DNA of 64,000 bases, taken from NCBI RefSeq assembly GCF_003664325.1, contig NZ_RCDA01000001.1:434001-498000 (forward strand), read 5' to 3'. This document shows positions 52,235 to 60,624 of the stretch, piece by piece. Each line of letters starts with the position of its first letter. The stretch's first letter is position 1. The notes beneath the pieces were generated by a model that saw only the letters and a list, made by a program, of their open reading frames with translations, made no database searches and had not been told where the DNA came from. The stretch is from Alkalispirillum mobile (lineage in GTDB: Bacteria > Pseudomonadota > Gammaproteobacteria > Nitrococcales > Halorhodospiraceae). The translations under genes and the position numbers were made by a program.

Positions 52235-53625
52235 GTAGCTACCCCCTGCTTGTCTCTGGAAGGATCAACAGCACTTCCGGCATCGACATCCTCGTCACCC
52301 GCGCCATGACTGCATAATTTATCACCGACCCGCAGATCGTCCAGCGGCAGCCAGATACAGGAGACAACCCCCCCTTTCTGCGCCGGCATCAGTGTAACGC
52401 TGCCCCCGAAACGGCCCAGGGTGGCATTGGACAGCACCAGGCCAATCCCCATGCCATCAGGCTTGGTGGTGTGAATAACCCGTCCTGCACGCTCCATCGC
52501 CTCCGGGTCCAGCCCGCGGCCCTCGTCCACGATGGTCAGGGTCATCTCGCCGTTACGACAGGTCACGTCGATGTCCACCCGGTCCTTACCGTTCTCCACC
52601 GATGCATCCGCCGCGTTGTTGAGCAGGTTCACGATGGCGTGCATCAGGGTTTGTTCGGCGAACAGGCAGGGGTTTTCGAACGGCTCCTGGAAGCGCAGCC
52701 GGTGGCGCACCTCCGGACGCATGAGGCTCCAGGTGTTGACGATCCGGCCGATGAACTGGCGCAGCGTCGCCTGCCCACCGCTCTGGGCGCGCCCGTTACC
52801 AGCCGCCTCCATCAGCTCGGAGAGCGTCTGTTTACAGACCTGGATCTGCGAGTCGAGGATGTCCAGGTCCTCCTGCAACTCGTCGTCCTCCTGGCGGTTG
52901 TCCCGGAGTTCACCCACCACCATGGACATGGACGACAAAGGGGTGCCCAGTTGATGGGCCGCCCCGGCCGCCAGGGTTCCGATGGCGACAATCTGCTCAT
53001 TGCGCAAGGTGTTCTCGCGCGCTTCGGCCAGTTTCATGTCCTGCCGGCGCAGCGTCGCGGCCATGAGGCTGACGAACACCGTGATCAGGATGACGCTGAG
53101 GATGAAATTGATCCAGGTTCCGAACAGGTGGAGGTTGATATCGCCGGCCATCACCTCCTGCGGATCATCCATGGGCAGGAACCAGACCAGCAGAAACCCG
53201 TACAAAATGACGCTGGCGATCCCCACCGACCAGGCGTAGGCGCTGGGCAAGGCCACGGCGGCCAATGCGATTGGTACCAGGTACAGGGAGACAAACGGGT
53301 TGGTGGGCCCGCCGGAGAGGAACAGCAAGGCCGTCAACACCAGCGAGTCGACCATCAAGTGGAGGAAGACCTCCAGGTGACTGGCCTCCTTGATCAGGTG
53401 GAGCCGCAGGAACACGCCCAGGTTGAAAAGCGCTAACAACCCCACGCAGGCCAGCATCGCGGTGACCGGAAGAGCCATGTCCATCAGGTAGTGGACACCC
53501 AGCACCGTGATACCCTGGCCCAGTACGGCGTAAAGCCGCAGCCACATGAGTATCCGTAGCACCTGTTGAGGCTTGAACCTGAGTGTGTCCTGCATCCGGG
53601 CAATCACGAGTCTGTTTACCTGCAT
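52231..53625 (-). CDS. regB: RegB/PrrB-type redox sensor histidine kinase
   Basis: A 464-residue inner-membrane kinase with six predicted membrane helices in the first 190 residues. It keeps the hallmark RegB features: the ubiquinone-binding heptad GGPTNPF at 105-111, the phosphorylated H224 in AAHQLGTPL, and a redox cysteine C264 ('IQVCKQTL') at the place of R. capsulatus Cys265. A complete ATPase domain follows (N box 'NLLNNAADAS', then 'DEGRGLD' and 'GMGIGL'). It would phosphorylate RegA when the quinone pool is reduced. The gene starts 131 bases from cydD on the other strand. A second ATG (53595) could also be the start. Confidence 0.94.
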   Translation of the reverse strand: MQVNRLVIARMQDTLRFKPQQVLRILMWLRLYAVLGQGITVLGVHYLMDMALPVTAMLACVGLLALFNLGVFLRLHLIKEASHLEVFLHLMVDSLVLTALLFLSGGPTNPFVSLYLVPIALAAVALPSAYAWSVGIASVILYGFLLVWFLPMDDPQEVMAGDINLHLFGTWINFILSVILITVFVSLMAATLRRQDMKLAEARENTLRNEQIVAIGTLAAGAAHQLGTPLSSMSMVVGELRDNRQEDDELQEDLDILDSQIQVCKQTLSELMEAAGNGRAQSGGQATLRQFIGRIVNTWSLMRPEVRHRLRFQEPFENPCLFAEQTLMHAIVNLLNNAADASVENGKDRVDIDVTCRNGEMTLTIVDEGRGLDPEAMERAGRVIHTTKPDGMGIGLVLSNATLGRFGGSVTLMPAQKGGVVSCIWLPLDDLRVGDKLCSHGAGDEDVDAGSAVDPSRDKQGVAT

Positions 53626-53756
53626 ACTAACGGGTTCATGAGCAGGACCGCCTGCCTCCGCGACAAAGCACCACAGGATGCCATAAATAACCTAGCGCTA
53701 TCCTAATGAAAATGAGGAGCTGTGCTGGCGAACGAAGCTGAAGGACCTGCCCGGAC

Positions 53757-55457
53757 GTGAGTGAGAACCTGGACAAGAGAAAGGCCCGCCAGTGGCTGAA
53801 CCGGCGTGCGCAACCCGCGCGGCGCCTGCTGGCGCTGGCCTCGGGGGCCGGATTGGCGCAGGGTGTGCTCATCATACTGCAATCCGCCTTGATCGCCCAC
53901 GTGGTCCATGCCGCGGTGATCGAGTCCACGCCCTTGCAGACCTTGTGGCCGGTGATCCTCGCCCTCCCACTGGTCTTCCTGGCACGGGCCGTCTGCACCT
54001 GGGGGCAGGAGGTGGCGGGCATGCAGGCGGCAACACGCATCAAGGACCGGTTGCGCGAAGAGCTCTACGCCCACCTACTGGCACTCGGCCCCATCGGCCT
54101 GGGCACGCGCCAGAGCGGCACCGTGTCCACCGCCATGCTGGAGCAGGTGGAGGCACTGGAGGGCTACTATGCCCGCTTCCATCCGCAGATGATTATCGCG
54201 CTCGGGGTGCCCCTGCTGATACTGGTCACCGTCTTTCCCATGGACTGGCTAGCCGCCCTGCTGCTGCTCTTTTCCGCGCCCCTGATCCCGCTGTTCATGG
54301 CGCTGGTGGGGTTTGGCGCGGAGCAGTTGCAGCAAAAGCAGTTGGTCGCCCTCGGGCGGCTGTCTGGCTGGATGCTCGACCGCATCACCGGCCTCACTAC
54401 CCTCCGCCTGTTCGGTCATACCCGGCATGACCAGGACCGCCTGCGCGAGGCCTCTGACGATTTCCGAGCACGCACCATGAAGGTGCTCCGGGTGGGCTTC
54501 CTCTCCTCGGCGGTGCTGGAGTTCTTCGCCTCGGTGGCCATCGCCATGCTGGCCATCTACATCGGCCTGGGTCTGCTGGGCTATATCACCTACGGTCCCT
54601 CGGCGGAGCTCACCCTGTTCACCGGGCTGTTCATCCTGTTGCTGGCGCCCGAGTTCTTTCAGCCGCTGCGCACCCTGGCCACCCACTACCACGACCGCGC
54701 CGGTGCCATCGGCGCCGCCGGCGAGTTGATGGCACTGCTCGAAACGCCGCCGGTCCGCCCGGTAAACGGGAAGCAACGCCCGGTGATAGACGGCCCGCCC
54801 GCGCTGCAGCTGGAGAAGGTGACCGTCGAACTGCCCGGCGGCACCCGGCCCCTGCGGGAGCTGTCGCTCAGTGTCGCCCCTGGAGAGCGGGTGGTGATCG
54901 CAGGGCCCAGCGGCTGTGGCAAGTCCACGCTGATCCACCTGCTGCTCGGCCTAGTGGCCGGCGAGGGGCAGATCCATCTGAACGGTCACCCCCTGCGGGA
55001 ACTGGACCCGGACTGGCTGCGGGAGCACGTGGCCTGGGTGGGGCAACGGGCCCAACTGTTCCACGGCACGCTGGCCGACAACATCGCCCTGGGGTACCCG
55101 GGTGCGCCCCGCGACCAGGTCGAGGCCGCTGCCCGCAGGGCCCGGGTCACCGCCTTCAGCGATCTGCTGCCGTCGGGGCTGGACACCCGGGTAGGGGAAC
55201 GGGGCGAAGGGCTCTCCGGCGGCGAGGCCCAGCGGGTGGCCCTGGCTCGCGCCCTGTTGCGCAGCACCCCGCTGCTCCTGCTGGATGAACCCACCGCCCA
55301 CCTGGACCCGGAGAACGAGCAGGCCCTGTTGGCCACCCTGGCCGAGGTCGCGCGCGGGCGCACCGTGATCATGACCACCCACCGGCCGGCCGGCATGGCC
55401 TGGGCCGACCGCGTGCTGGAGATGCACGACGGCCGACTGAGGGGGTGTCAGGCATGA
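53757..55457 (+). CDS. cydD: Thiol reductant ABC exporter, subunit CydD
   Basis: A 566-residue half of the heterodimeric ABC exporter that carries cysteine and glutathione to the periplasm and is needed for assembly of cytochrome bd. Six membrane helices occupy the first 320 residues. The ATPase part has Walker A GPSGCGKST, the ABC signature 'LSGGEAQRVALARAL' and Walker B 'LLLLDEPTAHLD'. The start is a GTG without a strong ribosome site; a run of GTGAGTGAG lies there. It overlaps cydC by four bases (ATGA), so CydD and CydC are made in a coupled way. No cydAB is seen here. Confidence 0.93.
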   Translation: MSENLDKRKARQWLNRRAQPARRLLALASGAGLAQGVLIILQSALIAHVVHAAVIESTPLQTLWPVILALPLVFLARAVCTWGQEVAGMQAATRIKDRLREELYAHLLALGPIGLGTRQSGTVSTAMLEQVEALEGYYARFHPQMIIALGVPLLILVTVFPMDWLAALLLLFSAPLIPLFMALVGFGAEQLQQKQLVALGRLSGWMLDRITGLTTLRLFGHTRHDQDRLREASDDFRARTMKVLRVGFLSSAVLEFFASVAIAMLAIYIGLGLLGYITYGPSAELTLFTGLFILLLAPEFFQPLRTLATHYHDRAGAIGAAGELMALLETPPVRPVNGKQRPVIDGPPALQLEKVTVELPGGTRPLRELSLSVAPGERVVIAGPSGCGKSTLIHLLLGLVAGEGQIHLNGHPLRELDPDWLREHVAWVGQRAQLFHGTLADNIALGYPGAPRDQVEAAARRARVTAFSDLLPSGLDTRVGERGEGLSGGEAQRVALARALLRSTPLLLLDEPTAHLDPENEQALLATLAEVARGRTVIMTTHRPAGMAWADRVLEMHDGRLRGCQA

Positions 55458-57136
55458 ACCACGAGGCCCCAAAGGCATTACAACGGCCGCTGACCCACTT
55501 CGCCCGGCTCTTTCTGCACCGCTGGCCGTGGATGCTGGCCGGCACCCTGCTCACCCTGGCCACCCTGCTGGCCAACATCGGGCTGCTGTCCCTCTCCGGC
55601 TGGTTCATCACCGCCACCGCACTGGCCGGGCTGGGGTTGATCGTCGGGCTGGACATCTACGTACCGGGCGGCGGCATCCGGTTTTTCGCCCTCGCCCGCA
55701 CGCTCTCTCGGTACGGCGAGCGTCTGGTCACCCATGAGGCCACGTTCCGGTTGCTGGCCGATATCCGCTGCTGGCTCTTCCGGCGGCTGGCGCAACAGGA
55801 CCCGCTGTCGCTCGGTCGGCTCCGCGGCGGCGATCTGCTCAACCGGCTGACCGCGGATATCGAGGCGCTGGACAACCTCTACATCCGGGTCATCGGCCCG
55901 ACCATCGCGGCACTGCTTGCCGGACTGGTGGCCATGGCCCTGCTCGGCTGGGTGGACGGCCGCATGGCGCTGGTGGCCCTGGGGTTGCTGCTCGTCGGTG
56001 CCCTGCTGACCTGGGACGCAGCGCGACGGGGCCGGCGCAGCGGCCAGCGCATGAGCCACCTGCAGCCACGCTTCCGGGCCGTGATCATCGAGGGCGTGCG
56101 GGGCCTGGCCGAGTTGCGGGTCTACGGCGGCGGCGAGCGTCAGCGGCGCCTGATCGGCCAGCACGGCCGTGCCTGGTCCCAGTTGCAACGGCGCATGGCG
56201 CACCTGACCGGCGTGGGCAATGCGCTCAACGGGCTGGCTGGGCAACTGGCCCTGTTTGCCGCCCTGATCCTGGGCCTGTGGCTGCACCAGCAGCAGGCTA
56301 TCACTGGGCCACAGTGGGTCCTGACCCTGTTTGCCCTGATGGGGTTGGCCGAGGCCCTGGCGCCCCTGCCCCTGGCCTTCCAGTTCCTGGGCCGGACCCG
56401 GTCGGCGGCCACCCGGTTGCTGGAACAGGCCGAACACCCGGTGCAGGTGCACAGCCCGCGGAGCCCGCAGGGCATGCCCGAGCGCTTTGACATCGAACTG
56501 CGCCGGGTCACCTACGGCTACCACGCCGGCCGGCCGGTGCTGAGCAACTACAGCCTGCATATCACGCAAGGCCGGCAGCTGGCTATCACCGGCCCCAGCG
56601 GGCTGGGCAAGACCACGCTGCTGAAACTGCTGGCCCGGCTCGATGACCCGTGGGCAGGCACGATCCGGGTCGACGGCGTTGACCTCCGCGAGCTTGCCCT
56701 CACCGACTGGCACCAACGCATCGGCATGCTGGAGCAACACGCGCCGGTGTTCAGCGACAGCGTGGCGGGAAACCTGCGCGTGGCCGCGCCCGACGCCGGC
56801 GAGGAGCGCCTGTGGGAGGCCTTGCGGATCGCCGGCCTGGATGAACGGGTGCGGGCCATGCCGGAAGGGCTGGCGACCTGGTTGGGGGAGGCCGGTGCCA
56901 CCGTGTCCGGTGGCGAGGCCAGGCGCCTGGCGCTGGCCCGGGTGATCCTCCACGACCCGGACATCGTGCTGCTGGACGAACCCGCCGCCGGCCTTGACGG
57001 CGACAGTGCACGGGCCCTCGCGGCCCGCCTGCAGCACTGGCTACGGGGGCGGACCGCCATCATCGTCAGCCACGATCCGGACTGGCTGCCCCCCATGGAC
57101 GCGGTGCTGGACTGGTCCCGGATCGATCACCGCTGA
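55454..57136 (+). CDS. cydC: Thiol reductant ABC exporter, subunit CydC
   Basis: A 560-residue partner of CydD with the same domain order. The membrane half contains 'GWFITATALAGLGLI' and 'VPGGGIRFFALARTLSRYGERLVTHEATF' (shown here broken: IRFFALARTLSRYGER). The ATPase half has Walker A GPSGLGKTT, signature 'VSGGEARRLALARV' and Walker B 'IVLLDEPAAGLD'. The H-loop histidine is present ('IIVSHDPDW'). Together with CydD it would supply reductant for the periplasmic maturation of cytochromes. The stop lies 15 bases from the convergent sensor gene, with no terminator between. Confidence 0.94.
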   Translation: MNHEAPKALQRPLTHFARLFLHRWPWMLAGTLLTLATLLANIGLLSLSGWFITATALAGLGLIVGLDIYVPGGGIRFFALARTLSRYGERLVTHEATFRLLADIRCWLFRRLAQQDPLSLGRLRGGDLLNRLTADIEALDNLYIRVIGPTIAALLAGLVAMALLGWVDGRMALVALGLLLVGALLTWDAARRGRRSGQRMSHLQPRFRAVIIEGVRGLAELRVYGGGERQRRLIGQHGRAWSQLQRRMAHLTGVGNALNGLAGQLALFAALILGLWLHQQQAITGPQWVLTLFALMGLAEALAPLPLAFQFLGRTRSAATRLLEQAEHPVQVHSPRSPQGMPERFDIELRRVTYGYHAGRPVLSNYSLHITQGRQLAITGPSGLGKTTLLKLLARLDDPWAGTIRVDGVDLRELALTDWHQRIGMLEQHAPVFSDSVAGNLRVAAPDAGEERLWEALRIAGLDERVRAMPEGLATWLGEAGATVSGGEARRLALARVILHDPDIVLLDEPAAGLDGDSARALAARLQHWLRGRTAIIVSHDPDWLPPMDAVLDWSRIDHR

Positions 57137-57151
57137 CGGGGTGGATCCGCC

Positions 57152-60100
57152 TCAGGCCTCGCCGTCGCCCTGTGGCCTTTCAGCCACCGCCGGCAGCCAC
57201 GCGGTCAGCGCATCGGCAGGCATCGGACGCCCATAGTAGAAGCCCTGCAACAGGTCGGCCCCCTCGGCGCGCACCAGGGCCACCTGGGCCTCCGTCTCGA
57301 GCCCCTCGGCGACCACCTCCAGGCCGAGCCCGTGGGCCATGCCGATGATCGACCGCAGCAGCTGAGCGCCCCGCTCACTGGCGCTGCCGTCCGCCACGAA
57401 GCTGCGATCGATCTTCAGCACCGAGAAAGGCAGCTGGCGAAGGTAGCTCAGGGCCGAGTAGCCGGTGCCGAAATCGTCCAGGGACAGCCCCACGCCCAGG
57501 TCTCGCAGGGCCCGCAGGCTCTCCATCACGCCTTTCTCACCGCTCAGGAATATCCGCTCGGTGATCTCCAGTTCGAGGCACCGCGGGGGCAAGCCGGTCC
57601 GTGCCAGCGTCCGCCTTACCGCACCTACGAAATCACTCTGCACCAGCTGGTTCGGGGCGACGTTGACCGCTATGCGCAGCCACTGACCAGTCTGCGCGTG
57701 CCACTGCACCCCCTGCTGGCAGGCCTTGCGCAGCACCCACTCGCCCATGGGAATGATCAGCCCCGTCTCCTCGGCCATGGGAATGAACTCACCGGGCGAG
57801 ACCGGGCCGTGCTCCTCCAGCGTCCACCGCAGCAGCACCTCGACACCCACCGGTTTCAGCGTGGCGCCATCCACCAGCGGTTGATAGGCCAGGTGCAGGG
57901 TCTCCTGCTCCAGTGCCCGCCGCAGTCGGGACTCCAGCGCCAGCCAGCGGTGCGCCTTCTCGTTGACTTCCGGCTTGAAGAAATGGAAGCCGCCCCGCTC
58001 CACCTGCTTGGCCTGGGACAATGCCGCGTAGGCGTTACGCAGCAGCACGCTGCTATCCGTGCCGTCATCCGGGAACAGGGTCACGCCGATGCTCGCGTCC
58101 ATGAACACCTCCTGGCCCTGCAGCCAGAGCGGGTCCTGCAGCGACCCCAGGAGTCGTTCCGCCACCTGCTCGGCCTGGCGCACCGAGCGCAGTTCCGGCA
58201 GGATCACCAGGAACTCGTCGCCCCCCGGCCGACAGAGGGTGTCCTGCGGCCCCAGCGCCGCCTTGAGACGGGCGGCCACCGCCCGGAGCAGCTCATCGCC
58301 GGGCTCATGGCCCAGGCTTTCGTTGACCTTTCGGAACTGGTCCAGGTCCAGCACCAGTACCGCCCCGGAGCCGCGCCCCCGCCGGTGCGCCAGCCGCCGG
58401 GCCGCATTGTCCAGGCGGTCCATTGCCAGCGCCCGGTTGGGCAGGCCGGTCACCGTGTCGTGGGTCGCGTGGTACTCCAGCCGGCGCTCCGCGTCCTTCC
58501 GCCCGGTTACGTCCTGCTTGATGGCGATGTAATGGCTGACCGTCCCGTCGTCATCCCGCAGCGGGAAGACGACGCCGGCCTCCCAGAAGAGCTCCCCGTT
58601 CTTGCGCCGGTTGTGGAACTCACCCCACCAGGGTTCACCCGCCTCCAGGGTGTCCCAGAGGTCCTCGTACCAGGATTGCGGCATCAACCCGGAGCGGATG
58701 ATTTTCGGCGTGGCGCCCAACGCCTCGTCGGCGCTGTACCCCGTGGTCCGCTCAAAGGCGGGATTGACGTACTCGATCACTCCCCGCCGGTCGGTGATCA
58801 TCACCGAGCTCGGCCCCTGCTCGACCACGGCGGAGAGCTTGCGCAAGGCCTCCCGCTCGGCCCGGCGGTGGGTCTCGTCCGCGAAGGTCACCACGTAAAC
58901 CGGATGCCGATCACCCGCCTCCAGCTCCCGCCACTCGGCAATCGGCGCGCCAAAGACCTGCACGGGGAAGCGCTGGCCATCGCGTCGACAGAACCACTCG
59001 TCGTCCAATCGCAGGTGTTCGCCCCGCATGGCGGCATGGTAGATGGGGCACGCCGAAGCCGGCAGGTAATGGTCATCGCCGTGGGCATGAAACAGTTCAT
59101 GCGCGCGCTGACCGACCAGCTCGCGGGCCGAATACCCGAGCATCTCCTCGGCGGAACTGTTGACGTGGGTGATCAGGCCATCGCCATCGAAGACGTACAT
59201 GCCCTCGTTCATGGTGTCCGAGATCGCCCGGAGTTGGGCCCGCTCTTCCAGCCGCTCCCGCTGCAGGCCGAGGAAACGCAACCACAGCCCCCCGGCGCCA
59301 CCCACCAGCAACAACGCAAAAACCGCCCCTACGTAAAAGTGCTGGTTGAGACTGCCGAGCGCGTTGACGGCGCGCAGACTGACCACGTAACCCAGGGGCT
59401 CCCCCCGGGCGTCCGTAAGCGGGACAAATGCCACGATGTGGCCCCCGCCGCCCGCCTCCACGGCAAAACCGAAGGGTTCACCTCGGGCCAGCTTCTCCTC
59501 CAACCCGGGCTGCTGCGCCACCTCGGCCTCCACCTCGGCGAAGGCCGTGCCATTAGCGGGATACCAGTGCTCCGGGTCGTGGGGATGGTCCAGCAGGAAA
59601 TCCGGGGACAGCGGGCTGGTCTGGTAAGCGGCCAGCACCTCCTCCTGGACAACGGGAGTGACCGCATCCCGGCGGAGCAGGATACGAAAGCCGCTGGCGG
59701 GCATCAGCTCGTCGAGCCGGTGGTGGAGCGCGGCCATCGACATGCCCGTCTCCACTACACCCCGCACTTCGCCCTGGTGCACGATCGGGCTCAGGTAACG
59801 CAGGCCTTGGGTATAGCGGCCCGGCCCCGCCGCCTGCAACGGCCGCTGCTCCTCCAGCACCCGGGCAATGTCCACCCGCTCAGGCAGCAGCTCATCCCCG
59901 TGGGCCTCCGGGGCGTGCAGGCGGACCAGGCTGGTGCCGTCCGCCAGCACCACCTGCATCTGGTCCAGGCCGCGGGCCTGCAACTGGGTGAAGATCGGTT
60001 CCAGATCGGCCTGAATCCAGGCCCGCAGCGCCTGGCGGCCCTGCTCATCGGCAACATTCGCGGCCGCTACGGCCCCGGTAAAGTCAGGCTGCAGGACCAC

Positions 60101-60379
60101 CCCCTCGTGCAGCAACTCGCTGGCCAGCGCGCTGCCCCCGGTTGCCGCGTCTACGGCGGTTTCCAGCGCAGCGACCTGCTCGCCGACCAGCAGGTCGCGA
60201 CGGGTGTCCCAGTCGGCCCAGACGTACCACACTGCACTAGCCGCGATCAGCAGGATGGCCAGGACAGAGAGGTAAAAGGGCTGCCAGCCCAAGAGGGCTT
60301 TGGTCTTGCGCAGACTCCACATATCACGGTGAGCCGATCGGGGCTCGCGGCGTCCTCTCTTGAGCTTGAATAAATCCAT
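57152..60379 (-). CDS. Membrane sensor with PAS-PAS-GGDEF-EAL (degenerate EVL) domains
   Basis: A 1075-residue membrane protein. A helix at about 33-53 and another at about 345-365 flank a large periplasmic sensor part (dCache/CHASE-like). PAS domains follow (about 385-500 and 515-630), then GGDEF (719-723) and an EAL domain. The cyclase motif is intact, but the inhibitory RxxD is missing: the position reads GPQD. The phosphodiesterase motif is EVL (847-849) instead of EAL, which may reduce or abolish hydrolysis, although 'DDFGTGYS' is kept. It may therefore act mainly as a c-di-GMP cyclase or binding receptor. It faces the malate synthase gene. Confidence 0.88.
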   Translation of the reverse strand: MDLFKLKRGRREPRSAHRDMWSLRKTKALLGWQPFYLSVLAILLIAASAVWYVWADWDTRRDLLVGEQVAALETAVDAATGGSALASELLHEGVVLQPDFTGAVAAANVADEQGRQALRAWIQADLEPIFTQLQARGLDQMQVVLADGTSLVRLHAPEAHGDELLPERVDIARVLEEQRPLQAAGPGRYTQGLRYLSPIVHQGEVRGVVETGMSMAALHHRLDELMPASGFRILLRRDAVTPVVQEEVLAAYQTSPLSPDFLLDHPHDPEHWYPANGTAFAEVEAEVAQQPGLEEKLARGEPFGFAVEAGGGGHIVAFVPLTDARGEPLGYVVSLRAVNALGSLNQHFYVGAVFALLLVGGAGGLWLRFLGLQRERLEERAQLRAISDTMNEGMYVFDGDGLITHVNSSAEEMLGYSARELVGQRAHELFHAHGDDHYLPASACPIYHAAMRGEHLRLDDEWFCRRDGQRFPVQVFGAPIAEWRELEAGDRHPVYVVTFADETHRRAEREALRKLSAVVEQGPSSVMITDRRGVIEYVNPAFERTTGYSADEALGATPKIIRSGLMPQSWYEDLWDTLEAGEPWWGEFHNRRKNGELFWEAGVVFPLRDDDGTVSHYIAIKQDVTGRKDAERRLEYHATHDTVTGLPNRALAMDRLDNAARRLAHRRGRGSGAVLVLDLDQFRKVNESLGHEPGDELLRAVAARLKAALGPQDTLCRPGGDEFLVILPELRSVRQAEQVAERLLGSLQDPLWLQGQEVFMDASIGVTLFPDDGTDSSVLLRNAYAALSQAKQVERGGFHFFKPEVNEKAHRWLALESRLRRALEQETLHLAYQPLVDGATLKPVGVEVLLRWTLEEHGPVSPGEFIPMAEETGLIIPMGEWVLRKACQQGVQWHAQTGQWLRIAVNVAPNQLVQSDFVGAVRRTLARTGLPPRCLELEITERIFLSGEKGVMESLRALRDLGVGLSLDDFGTGYSALSYLRQLPFSVLKIDRSFVADGSASERGAQLLRSIIGMAHGLGLEVVAEGLETEAQVALVRAEGADLLQGFYYGRPMPADALTAWLPAVAERPQGDGEA

Positions 60380-60410
60380 AGTGGAGTGGCCGAGGGTACC
60401 ACAGAACGCC

Positions 60411-60435
60411 CCTGCCTAATGGCGGGTTTTATTTT
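60411..60435 (+). terminator. Plus-strand terminator-like hairpin
   Basis: CCTGCC, loop TAAT and GGCGGG (one G-U pair) are followed by TTTTATTTT on the plus strand. It lies 32 bases upstream of the minus-strand sensor gene and in front of glcB. Confidence 0.6.
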
Positions 60436-60497
60436 GTGGAAACCGATTCCATTTTCTTGCATCCCATCGACATGCGGGTTAAAACTAAGGCTCATGG

Positions 60498-60528
60498 TTG
60501 CGCGCCCACGGAGCGGGCGCGCTACACT
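60498..60528 (+). promoter_or_regulatory. Probable glcB promoter overlapping a palindrome
   Basis: TTGCGC (60498-60503) and TACACT (60523-60528) flank 19 bases. A perfect eight-base inverted repeat (GCGCGCCC at 60500-60507, GGGCGCGC at 60515-60522) sits between them. A repressor bound there would block polymerase. The leader to the glcB ATG is about 90 bases. Confidence 0.4.
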
Positions 60529-60624
60529 TCAGTGTTCCGATGGGTGCTGCACCACCTGTCGCACGTCCCCTGGGGCCGTGCCCAGCAGCCCCGGTGAGTA
60601 ACGCCCAATCTAGCGAGGAGACCC

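Noticed and set aside
57332-60373. A 1013-residue open frame on the plus strand
   Set aside because: Antisense to the sensor gene; the composition is rich in Gln, His, Arg and Pro and shows no motif.
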